Made by a program: the position numbers and the translations under genes
Part shown: piece by piece, positions 56,789 to 64,000 of the stretch
Position numbering within the stretch: position 1 is the first letter of the stretch
How the letters are laid out: every line of letters starts with the position of its first letter
The notes under the pieces: model-generated
Told to the model about the DNA's origin: nothing
Database searches by the model: none
Seen by the model: the letters and a program-made list of their open reading frames with translations, nothing else
NCBI GenBank assembly: GCA_943788635.1
Contig: CALSRA010000027.1
Location: 186,001-250,000 of the forward strand
DNA from: an uncultured Alphaproteobacteria bacterium
GTDB lineage: Bacteria > Pseudomonadota > Alphaproteobacteria > UBA8366 > GCA-2717185
Direction: 5' to 3'
DNA length: 64,000 nt

Positions 56789-58594
56789 CTAAGGTGCGGG
56801 ATAAAGGTGAAGATGTTGCGCTTCTGACACCTGTCCCTGTGGCGCTAAATTGCCATGCCCGTCTTCAACTGGCCTCGAATGCACGTCCCTCGGCACCAGA
56901 TTGTGGCGTTGGTGCCAGGCGAACAATTGGTCGGCGGGAAGGGGGCGGCTATAGAAATATCCCTGGATCTGATCGCAACCGAAATTTTGCAGCATATCCA
57001 CTTCCGCTTCTGTTTCAGCGCCTTCGGCAATGACCTCCAGCCCGATGCTTCTACCCAGCGATACGATCATGTTGGTGATTTCAGCGTCATTCATGCTGGT
57101 CAGCATGTTTGAAATGAAAGAACGGTCTATTTTCAATTTGTCCAGCGGCAGTTGTTTCAGATGAACAAGCGAGGAATAGCCGGTGCCGAAATCATCGACC
57201 GTAATAGAACTGCCTTTGTCCCTCATGGCCTGCAGGCAGGCAGCGATTGTGTCGATCCCCTTCATCAAAGCCCCTTCGGTGATTTCGAACTCGAGGCATG
57301 AAGGGTTAATGCCTGTTTCAGAGAGGACGCTGTCGAATACCTCAAGGAGCGGCGAGTCAGAAAGTTGTACAGCCGACAGGTTTACGGAACAATTCGTGAC
57401 GTGAAGACCCTGCTTTTCCCAGGCCATTACTTGCGCGCTCGCGGTGCGCAATACCCATTCGCCAATTGGAATTATAAGCCGGGTTGCCTCCGCAAGCGGA
57501 ACAAACTCGTCAGGCGCGACCAGTCCCCTTTCCGGATGGTTCCAACGCAATAGGGCCTCGACGCCAATCATGGCGCCGGTTTTTGCGTTGACCTTGGGCT
57601 GGTAGTAAAGCTCGAATTCCTGACGCTGCAGCGCCTGCCGCAGGTCCCGTTCCATCTGACCGCGGTAATGGGCCTTGATATCCATGCTCTCGTCATAGAA
57701 ACAGCAGCGGGCACGGCCTCCGCCTTTTGCCTTGTAGAGGGCTAAATCGGCACTTTTTAGAATTTTGGCCGATGACGTACCATCATTTGGCGCGATGGCA
57801 ATCCCGATGCTCGTCGAAATATGGACCTGATCTTCGCCGATCAAAATAGGCTGGGACATGGCATCGAGAATTTTCTCCGCCAGCTGTTGCGCGCCCTGTT
57901 CGTCTTCCATGTTCGGTGCGAGGATGATGAATTCATCACCGCCCAGGCGGATTACGGTGTCGGATTCACGGGTTGAGAATTTTAGTTGCTTAGCAATGGC
58001 CTGCAGTAACTCATCACCGGCTGGATGGCCCATTGTGTCGTTAACATCCTTGAAGTGGTCCAGGTCCAGAAGCAATGCTGCCACGACGGTTTTTGACCGG
58101 CGGCACTGTGCCAAAGCGTTTGTTAGGGTATCTTCGAGTACTGACCGGTTTGGGAGTCCGGTGAGCGAGTCGCGCCTCCCGATTCTGGTCAGTTCGGAAA
58201 GGAAGCTTTGCCGCGCGCGTGCAAACCGGATCGCGCGCTGCAGTATGGCCGGTGTTAGGTCGTTTTTGTTCAGGAAATCGACTGCGCCTGATTCCATAAC
58301 CGACAATGCCAGCTCTTCGCTGTCTTCGCCGGTCAGGAAGATTACAGCCGCTGTCGTGTCCTGATTTCGGGTAATGGACTCAAAGACGTCACTGCCGTCT
58401 TGGTCGGGCAGATTATAATCCAGAATTATGCAATCGAAATGTCTCGATGCAACTGCCTCAACCGCATCGGCACCGTCGAATACCTCCTGCATTTCGAAGG
58501 CGAGCCCCGAGTTGGAGAGCGCGCGGCGAACGATGGAACGGTCCACCTCGTCATCTTCAACCAGAAGGATCTGGATGGGGGTGTTGGTCAGCAT
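56789..58594 (-). CDS. Response regulator with GGDEF and EAL domains
   Basis: This 601-residue protein has a REC domain at residues 1-125 (ILLVEDDEVDRSIVRRAL; phospho-Asp in FDCIILDYNLPDQDG), a GGDEF domain at about 140-305 with intact RLGGDEFIILAP, and an EAL domain at about 325-575 with GVEALLRWNHP, EFEITEGALMKG and DDFGTGYSSLVHL. Both c-di-GMP synthase and phosphodiesterase active sites look complete, so it may switch by phosphorylation. Its start overlaps the REC-only gene by 7 bases, placing it last in the operon kinase, regulator, GGDEF-EAL. Confidence 0.95.
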   Translation of the reverse strand: MLTNTPIQILLVEDDEVDRSIVRRALSNSGLAFEMQEVFDGADAVEAVASRHFDCIILDYNLPDQDGSDVFESITRNQDTTAAVIFLTGEDSEELALSVMESGAVDFLNKNDLTPAILQRAIRFARARQSFLSELTRIGRRDSLTGLPNRSVLEDTLTNALAQCRRSKTVVAALLLDLDHFKDVNDTMGHPAGDELLQAIAKQLKFSTRESDTVIRLGGDEFIILAPNMEDEQGAQQLAEKILDAMSQPILIGEDQVHISTSIGIAIAPNDGTSSAKILKSADLALYKAKGGGRARCCFYDESMDIKAHYRGQMERDLRQALQRQEFELYYQPKVNAKTGAMIGVEALLRWNHPERGLVAPDEFVPLAEATRLIIPIGEWVLRTASAQVMAWEKQGLHVTNCSVNLSAVQLSDSPLLEVFDSVLSETGINPSCLEFEITEGALMKGIDTIAACLQAMRDKGSSITVDDFGTGYSSLVHLKQLPLDKLKIDRSFISNMLTSMNDAEITNMIVSLGRSIGLEVIAEGAETEAEVDMLQNFGCDQIQGYFYSRPLPADQLFAWHQRHNLVPRDVHSRPVEDGHGNLAPQGQVSEAQHLHLYPAP

Positions 58595-59016
58595 GGAAGT
58601 TCGACAATCCTTCGATACTGGTCGAGCATTGCCAGCGTGGAATGGAATGTTGAGTCAGTATTGGATTTGACGATGTAGCCGGCAACATTCCGATTATACG
58701 CTCTGGCCATGTCTTCCTCTGCAGTGGATGTCGAGAGGACAAAAATGACAGATTGTTGCAGATCGGGATCGTTGCGGATTTCTTCAAGGAATTCGAAACC
58801 GTCCATGCGCGGCATGTTCAGGTCCAGCAGCATCAGGTGTGGTTTTGGTATGGCGACGTTGCCATTCTTGCCCCGCAGGAGTTCAAGCGCTTCCAGGCCG
58901 TCGGAGGCTGTAAAACAGGGAAATTCGATATCCAGTTTGCGAAAGGCGCGTTGTAAGCCCATGACGGCGACATCATCGTCGTCAATGACAAGGACGTTTA
59001 CAGCGTTATCAGCCAT
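58588..59016 (-). CDS. Single-domain response regulator (Rcp1-like)
   Basis: This 142-residue REC-only protein has the acidic pair VLVIDDDDVAVMGLQ near residue 8, a phospho-Asp in LMLLDLNMPRMDGFEFLEEI, a Thr/Ser in VLSTSTAEED and Lys in GYIVKS. The GFEFLEEIRNDP pattern and no output domain mark the Rcp1 type, often paired with CHASE- or phytochrome-linked kinases. GGGAGGG precedes the ATG at 59016, which overlaps the kinase stop by 8 bases. It may act as a phosphate relay to the GGDEF-EAL protein. Confidence 0.94.
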   Translation of the reverse strand: MADNAVNVLVIDDDDVAVMGLQRAFRKLDIEFPCFTASDGLEALELLRGKNGNVAIPKPHLMLLDLNMPRMDGFEFLEEIRNDPDLQQSVIFVLSTSTAEEDMARAYNRNVAGYIVKSNTDSTFHSTLAMLDQYRRIVELPC

Positions 59017-60865
59017 TTTTTGGGCCCTCCCGGTTATCCGTTTTTTCCCATGTAAACCGGAATGTGGAACCGCGTGTATCACCGCTGCTGCTCACGCTTA
59101 TGACGCCACCGAACTCCTCGACGTAGCGCTTGACCATCGCCAGCCCCATGCCGCTTGCTTCTATCTCGTCGCGACGTTTCAGCGTCTGAAACATCGTGAA
59201 AATCCGTTCATGATATTCTTTGGCGATACCCGGCCCGTCGTCGGTAACTGAAAAACTGACATGCGAACCGAGGTCTCGGCCTTTTATTTCTATGTGACCG
59301 GTATCGCGATCATGGTGCTTCGCCGCATTGCCGATTAGGTTGTAAAAAACATGCAATAGCGGGGTTTTCTGGGCAAAGAAGACTGGCATGTCCGGCTGGA
59401 CGGTAACCGAAAATCCGTCGGGTAAACTTGCAAGGTCGATGACGTCCTGCATCAGGGCGCCGGAATCGATTTGTTGAACGTCATATGTCATTTTACCAAT
59501 GCGGGAATACTGCAATAACCCTTCCAGAAGCGCATCCATTCGGGTGATGCGACTGCGCATCAACACAAGATGTTTTCGGCTGTCATCGGTTAGCGTCTCT
59601 TCCAGATCTTCTTCCAGCCAAGTTGCCAGATTGGCGATTGCCCGCAAGGGCGATCGCAGATCGTGCGACGCGGCATAGGCAAAACGTTCGAGCTCTTCGT
59701 TTGAACGAGACAGTTCCCTGGTTCTCTCACCCAGTGATTCAGTCATCGTGTCCGCAAGGCTCTGTGCCCTTCGGCCTGTTGTCGCAAATGACCATTGCAC
59801 ACCGAAAACAAGCAGGCAGGTAATCAGCCCGGCGACCAGGACGATCTCTGCTTCTGCGGAGTCATGCTGTTTTTCGAATGATGGTTCCGAGTAACCGGTC
59901 AGCAACCAGTCGCGCTGCGCGAACCGGAACGGAATGAGGTGACTGTATTTGGCCGTGGCGCGCTGGTCGGCATGCGTGGGCGCCGTATCATACATCAGCG
60001 CTGCTGCCTCGGTGGTGGTTCCATCGTAAATCTGAAACTGCATATCCGGAATTCCGGGGCCCAGCACACCTTTCATCAGGTCACCCATGCGAAATGGGCT
60101 ATAGACAAAGCCGATAATTTTCTTCCGCCGCTCCTCGATATCCGAGGGCGGTTCCCCAGGGCCATAATATGGCAGATAAATCAGGAACCCTGCCTGAACA
60201 TCGTCCGTGATTTCCTGGACCAGTGTCACTTTGCCGGAAATAGCCGGCTTCCCGGAATCCCGGGCGCGGTCCATTGCGCTCCTTCGGGTTTCCTGAGAGT
60301 ACATATCGTACCCGAATGCCTGCTGATTGCGCAGATCGAATGGTTCAAGAAACGTTATGGAAGAATATAAATCCCGGGCGCCCTCTGGCCGAATTGTGAA
60401 GTCGGGGAATCCTTCATCGCGAATGGCCTGTTCGTAACGTCCACGGTCTTCCGGCCTGATGAACTCGGTATAACCGAGACCCTGGATGCCGGGAAATATG
60501 GTTTGCATCTGCAGTGTTTTGACGAAGTTGTGCCATTCGGTCCGGTTAACCGATGTTGAGCCCTGGAAAAAGCCGAGGCCGCTACGCAGCGCCTGGGTAT
60601 AGGTTTCCAGCCGATGTTCGATTGCGACAATCAATTCGACCTTGCGGGCCTCGAACTGGGTTTGGGCTACTTCCTCGTTCTTCTGTTGCAGCGTGTAATA
60701 TGTGAACAGGGTCAATAGCATCAGGAAGGCCAGTGTGACCTGTGCCCATTGTATGCTCGTCAACTTTACCTCTGCCTGCATAGGGGGTTTTGTCAGCGGT
60801 ACGTTGTCGTCCTGCGTGCGCTCCGACGTATTAGCGCGTTCTTCGGGTAATGATAAAAATGACAA
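59009..60865 (-). CDS. CHASE-domain sensor histidine kinase
   Basis: This 618-residue membrane kinase has a first helix near residue 40 (VTLAFLMLLTLFTYYTL), an extracytoplasmic CHASE domain at about 70-320 (TIFPGIQGLGYTEFIRPEDR; AFGYDMYSQETRRSAMDRAR) and a second helix near 345. HisKA (ERFAYAASHDLRSPLRAIAN) and an HATPase domain (HVFYNLIGNAAKHHDRDTGH; VTDDGPGIAKEYHERIFTMF; GSGMGLAMVKRY-like ASGMGLAMVKRYVEEFGG) follow. The TTG at 60865 opens the frame; ATG 60781 is an alternative. The CHASE ligand is unknown. Confidence 0.93.
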   Translation of the reverse strand: MSFLSLPEERANTSERTQDDNVPLTKPPMQAEVKLTSIQWAQVTLAFLMLLTLFTYYTLQQKNEEVAQTQFEARKVELIVAIEHRLETYTQALRSGLGFFQGSTSVNRTEWHNFVKTLQMQTIFPGIQGLGYTEFIRPEDRGRYEQAIRDEGFPDFTIRPEGARDLYSSITFLEPFDLRNQQAFGYDMYSQETRRSAMDRARDSGKPAISGKVTLVQEITDDVQAGFLIYLPYYGPGEPPSDIEERRKKIIGFVYSPFRMGDLMKGVLGPGIPDMQFQIYDGTTTEAAALMYDTAPTHADQRATAKYSHLIPFRFAQRDWLLTGYSEPSFEKQHDSAEAEIVLVAGLITCLLVFGVQWSFATTGRRAQSLADTMTESLGERTRELSRSNEELERFAYAASHDLRSPLRAIANLATWLEEDLEETLTDDSRKHLVLMRSRITRMDALLEGLLQYSRIGKMTYDVQQIDSGALMQDVIDLASLPDGFSVTVQPDMPVFFAQKTPLLHVFYNLIGNAAKHHDRDTGHIEIKGRDLGSHVSFSVTDDGPGIAKEYHERIFTMFQTLKRRDEIEASGMGLAMVKRYVEEFGGVISVSSSGDTRGSTFRFTWEKTDNREGPKNG

Positions 60866-61185
60866 TATACCCTACCTTTACTGGGTTTCTGGTGGGGCAT
60901 TGAACGGGGCTATGTGTAAAAAAAAGATAAAAAACAATATTAATTCTACGATAAATTACCTGATTAAGGATTGATGAAGAAGGTAAGTCTGTCGCTGTTA
61001 TGTCTGCAGCTCATTGAAAACAAACTAAATTAATGCCGTTTGCAAGGAAGGGGCAGGCTGCGGCAGTGTTCACTGCACGCATCCCGAAACGCGAATTTGC
61101 GGTTGTGGTGGAACCGTCATATACGGTGGGGCATCCGGTTGGGCCGCATTGGCAACCAGGTGTGGAACAATAGGGCGGGACGATT
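60866..61185. other. Divergent intergenic region, AT-rich, kinase / cobT
   Basis: These 320 bases separate the kinase operon from cobT. The first half (60866-61032) is AT-rich with A-runs and should hold both promoters. The second half has coding-like composition and holds the short ORF listed next. I see no cobalamin riboswitch here, unlike cobP. Confidence 0.5.
61033..61173 (+). CDS. Possible 46-residue protein upstream of cobT
   Basis: An ATG frame encodes MPFARKGQAAAVFTARIPKR and EFAVVVEPSYTVGHPVGPHW, ending 12 bases before the cobT start. The base composition is coding-like and the frame ends just before the cobT ribosome region, as in a leader peptide or small operon partner. I do not recognise it, and no strong ribosome site precedes it. 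Confidence 0.3.
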   Translation: MPFARKGQAAAVFTARIPKREFAVVVEPSYTVGHPVGPHWQPGVEQ

Positions 61186-62211
61186 ATGGCAGAGCAGGAA
61201 GCCGAAGCGACATTTGCAGATATCCGGGGCCTGTTTGAGGTTTTGCCAGGGGGGGACGATGCCGCGAGGAAAAAGGTGGCCGCGCGCGAAGCGTTACTGA
61301 CCAAACCGGCAGGCGCGCTCGGCAAGCTGGAATCGCTGACCGAATGGTGCGCGGCCTGGCAGGGACAATACCCGCCCAAGATCGAACACCCGCGTGTTGC
61401 GGTATTTGCGGCCAATCACGGCGTTGCCGTACACGGTGTGTCCACCTATCCGCCGTCGGTCACGGCGCAGATGGTGGCTAATTTTCAGAGCGGTGGCGCG
61501 GCGGTCAATCAACTCTGCCTGCAGCAGGATGCGGACCTTCGCGTTTATGAGATGGCGCTGGAGCATCCGACGCGGGATTTTACAAGTGATGCCGCGCTGA
61601 GCGAGGAAGAATGCGCCCGCGCCATGGCGTATGGGATGATGGCCGTCGAAGATCAGGTGGATATATTGTGTCTTGGCGAGATGGGGATCGCCAATACGAC
61701 GAGTGCTGCGGCGTTGTGCTGCGGGTTATTCGGTGGCGAGGCAACGGACTGGGTTGGCCCCGGCACGGGGCTGAATGAAGCAGCGTTGCAGCGCAAGGCA
61801 GATGTGGTGGCCCGCGGGATCGCCCTGCACAAGGATGCACTGCATGATCCGTTGGAGGTGCTGCGTCGCCTGGGCGGGCATGAACTGGCGGCGATTGCCG
61901 GGGCAATCCTGGCGGCGCGTGTGGGGCGCATTCCGGTAATTCTGGACGGGTTTGCCTGTACGGCGGCGGCGGCGGTGCTGCATGCGATGAATGCAACGGC
62001 GCTGGATCATTGCATCGTCGGGCATTTTTCTGCGGAACCGGGGCACCGGCACCTGCTGGACAAACTTGGCAAAGACGCCCTGCTGGACCTGAATATGCGG
62101 CTTGGTGAGGGGACGGGCTCTGCCTTGGCGCTCGGCCTGCTGCGCGCTGCCATCGGTTGCCATACGGGAATGGCGACTTTTGAACAGGCGCAGATTGACG
62201 GCCCGGCATAG
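61186..62211 (+). CDS. cobT: Nicotinate-nucleotide-dimethylbenzimidazole phosphoribosyltransferase
   Basis: CobT (CobU in the Pseudomonas scheme; 341 residues) makes alpha-ribazole phosphate from dimethylbenzimidazole and nicotinate mononucleotide. Recognised are KPAGALGKLESLTEW near residue 40, VAVFAANHGVAVHGVSTYPP near 70, LCLGEMGIANTTSAAAL near 163 and the catalytic Glu of MRLGEGTGSALALGLLRAA near 308. The ATG at 61186 follows GGGCGGGA. The product feeds CobS and CobC, encoded at 55256-56668. It is 26 bases before actS and may be co-transcribed with it. Confidence 0.95.
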   Translation: MAEQEAEATFADIRGLFEVLPGGDDAARKKVAAREALLTKPAGALGKLESLTEWCAAWQGQYPPKIEHPRVAVFAANHGVAVHGVSTYPPSVTAQMVANFQSGGAAVNQLCLQQDADLRVYEMALEHPTRDFTSDAALSEEECARAMAYGMMAVEDQVDILCLGEMGIANTTSAAALCCGLFGGEATDWVGPGTGLNEAALQRKADVVARGIALHKDALHDPLEVLRRLGGHELAAIAGAILAARVGRIPVILDGFACTAAAAVLHAMNATALDHCIVGHFSAEPGHRHLLDKLGKDALLDLNMRLGEGTGSALALGLLRAAIGCHTGMATFEQAQIDGPA

Positions 62212-62237
62212 GGGCAATCGGCAAAAGGTAAGCGGGA

Positions 62238-63554
62238 ATGGTGGATCGGGACAGCGAACCGGAAGGGCCGGCATTGATGGTGCCGCCGGCACGGCCTGAA
62301 GGCAGGCTGGGGCTGCGGACGTTGATTTTGATTCGCTGGATCGCGGTTGCGGGCCAGACCCTTACGGTGCTGGTTGTGCATTACGGGTTTGAATTCCGGC
62401 TACCGGTATATGCCTGCCTGCTGGTGGTCGGCCTGACCGCGCTGTCGAATATTTTTCTAGCCGTCAGAATGTCTCCACGTGCGCGGCTTGGCCATCGTGA
62501 TGCGACGATGGTGCTTGGTTTCGACATGGTCCAGCTTGGCATGTTGCTTTACCTGACGGGGGGGCTGGAGAATCCTTTCGTGATCCTGATTCTCGCGCCG
62601 GTAACCGTGGCGGCGACAATTCTGTCGCGCGGGCCGACCATCGCACTGACACTTCTGGCGCTGGCGTTGGTTGCGGGGCTTTCGCTCTGGCACGCGGCCT
62701 TGCCCTGGACAGGGTCGGCACTGGCGTTACCGTTTCCATACGCGTTGGGGGTATGGACCGCGTTGTCAGTCGCCCTGGCGTTTATCGCCACATATGTATG
62801 GTCGGTTGCAGACGATGCCCGCCGTATGGCAACGGCACTCGCGGCGGCAGAAGCGTCGCTCGGTCGTGCGCGGAACCTGTCGGCACTTGGCGGCCTGGCG
62901 GCAGCCGCGGCGCACGAGCTTGGCTCACCGCTGGCAACCATCGCTGTTGTTGCGCATGAGTTGTCGCGCGAGGTACCTGCGGACAGCCCGTTTGCCGAGG
63001 ACGTGGCATTATTGATCAGCCAGTCGGATCGTTGCCGCGATATTCTGGCCGGGCTGTCGCAACGACCTGAAGAAGCAGATCACCGGCCACTCGACAGGCA
63101 GACGCTGACTGCGCTGGCGATGCAGGCATGCGAACCCTATCGGGACACGGGTATCGTGCTGAATATCGTTGCCGAGGCGGGTTGTGCCGGGGACGAACCA
63201 CAGGCGCCGGAGACATCTGAATTCACGCATGGGGTCGGAAACCTGATCAACAATGCGATCCAGTTTGCCGTCAGCCAGGTGGATATCGAACTGTTCTGGG
63301 ATGAAAAGAGTGTACGCCTGACAGTGCGCGACGATGGCCCGGGGTTTTCGCCGGTCGTGCTGGCATCTCTCGGTGAGCCCTACATATCCACACGGGCTGA
63401 GTCAGATGGTCACATGGGCCTGGGTGTTTTTATTGCGCAAACCCTTTTGGAAGCTGATGGTGCGAGCCTGCGCTTTCGCAACAGGGGCGGGGCCGAAGTT
63501 GTCATACGCTGGCCACGAGCACAGTTTGGGCGTAGCATCGCGCATCGGAGCTAG
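62238..63554 (+). CDS. Redox-sensing histidine kinase, ActS/PrrB/RegB family
   Basis: This 438-residue kinase has about six N-terminal helices with the quinone/redox box GGLENPFVILILAP near residue 110. The phospho-acceptor is H226 in AAAHELGSPLATIAVVAHEL. C266 in SDRCRDILAGLSQ matches the redox-active Cys of RegB (C265 in Rhodobacter). The HATPase part shows VGNLINNAIQFAVSQVDIEL, VRDDGPGFSPVVL and GHMGLGVFIAQTLLEADGAS. It phosphorylates the regulator encoded next, controlling redox-linked energy metabolism when electron acceptors are scarce. Confidence 0.95.
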   Translation: MVDRDSEPEGPALMVPPARPEGRLGLRTLILIRWIAVAGQTLTVLVVHYGFEFRLPVYACLLVVGLTALSNIFLAVRMSPRARLGHRDATMVLGFDMVQLGMLLYLTGGLENPFVILILAPVTVAATILSRGPTIALTLLALALVAGLSLWHAALPWTGSALALPFPYALGVWTALSVALAFIATYVWSVADDARRMATALAAAEASLGRARNLSALGGLAAAAAHELGSPLATIAVVAHELSREVPADSPFAEDVALLISQSDRCRDILAGLSQRPEEADHRPLDRQTLTALAMQACEPYRDTGIVLNIVAEAGCAGDEPQAPETSEFTHGVGNLINNAIQFAVSQVDIELFWDEKSVRLTVRDDGPGFSPVVLASLGEPYISTRAESDGHMGLGVFIAQTLLEADGASLRFRNRGGAEVVIRWPRAQFGRSIAHRS

Positions 63555-63573
63555 AGGATAAGGGGTTGGAAGC

Positions 63574-64000
63574 ATGACGAATTTGGGTGAGCGCACCCTG
63601 CTGATCGTCGATGACGACGCGCCGCTGCGAAACAGGCTGGCGCGGGCAATGGAACAACGCGGGTTCGACGTTTCGATGGCTGAAAGCGTTGCCGAAGGGG
63701 TGGCGACGTCGGCTGCGGCGCCGCCGGCCTATGCTGTTGTAGACCTTCGGCTGGATGACGGCAGCGGACTGGAGGTCGTTTCAGCACTGCGCCGCAGTCG
63801 TGCGGATATGCGGATTGTCATGTTGACCGGCTACGGCAATATCGCAACGGCTGTTGTGGCCATCAAGGCCGGCGCTGTCGACTTTCTGGCGAAACCCGCT
63901 GATGCGGACCAGATCACAGCCGCGTTGCTTGAAACCGACCGGCCCCTGCCACCACCGCCCGATGATCCGATGTCCGCCGACCGGGTGCGCTGGGAACATA
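63574..64000 (+). CDS. Response regulator, ActR/PrrA/RegA family, 3' end beyond window
   Basis: The first 142 residues are visible: a REC domain with LLIVDDDAPLRNRLARAMEQ, phospho-Asp D57 in VVDLRLDDGSGL and K107 in DFLAKPADADQI. MSADRVRWEH near the cut is the start of the RegA linker that leads to a Fis-type helix-turn-helix, which lies outside. GDGSGL-like and TGYGNIATAV blocks match RegA closely. It follows the kinase by 19 bases. Such regulators control CO2 fixation, respiration and other redox-balanced genes. Confidence 0.95.
   Translation, partial: MTNLGERTLLIVDDDAPLRNRLARAMEQRGFDVSMAESVAEGVATSAAAPPAYAVVDLRLDDGSGLEVVSALRRSRADMRIVMLTGYGNIATAVVAIKAGAVDFLAKPADADQITAALLETDRPLPPPPDDPMSADRVRWEH

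Overview
The window reads as the chromosome of a GC-rich free-living alphaproteobacterium, most like the Rhodospirillales and relatives. The signs are an ActS/ActR (RegB/RegA-type) redox pair, aerobic-type cobalamin genes (CobN, CobW, CobP), a one-piece glycine decarboxylase and the general codon bias. I cannot place it to genus from sequence alone. It holds about 57 protein genes, two tRNA genes, two riboswitches and three insertion sequences.

Layout. 1-7150: an RraA-like gene (cut by the window edge), argG, an IS5-family element inserted exactly at the argG stop codon, an NnrU-like membrane protein, a large unknown membrane protein, a DUF3253 protein, a frameshifted MFS transporter and an EF-hand protein. 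7175-13331: folD with two small partners, an odd tRNA-Ala, a GT39-like glycosyltransferase, sodB with two palindromic repeats and a terminator, two cupins and a TauD-type dioxygenase. 13500-17466: a PEP-CTERM protein behind a canonical sigma-54 promoter, an SDR, a small unknown, an orphan HicB, a GFA-family protein and a strange array of repeat modules. 17467-23269: a molybdenum hydroxylase operon (FAD, 2Fe-2S and Mo subunits plus an amidohydrolase) and an MBL-fold hydrolase.

23321-32189: a probable glycan-tailoring cluster (FkbM methyltransferase, ThDP enzyme, SDR, Fe/2OG oxygenase, TPR-methyltransferase, and a divergent glycosyltransferase-like gene), cut at its divergent promoter by an IS1380-family element. 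32270-41517: tRNA-Arg, typA (frameshifted), a tandem glycine riboswitch driving gcvT-gcvH-gcvP, an altronate-dehydratase-like gene and an SDR. A second, identical IS1380 copy (42023-43686) lies beside an AT-rich gap and the stump of a CPA2 antiporter. 43985-48401: a polyamine-type ABC transporter.

48460-63999: cobalamin genes. An adenosylcobalamin riboswitch precedes cobP-cobW-cobN; cobC and cobS follow on the same strand, and cobT lies further on. Between them sits a CHASE kinase / response regulator / GGDEF-EAL signalling operon. The window ends in actS-actR.

Three genes carry single-base frameshifts at short homopolymers (5889-5896, 30981-30986, 33580-33582). That is either real decay or an indel-prone assembly, and anyone using these proteins should check. 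The best candidates for something new are the repeat-module array at 17122-17463, the IS-split glycan cluster, the sigma-54/PEP-CTERM unit and the three-copy palindrome family at gene ends.
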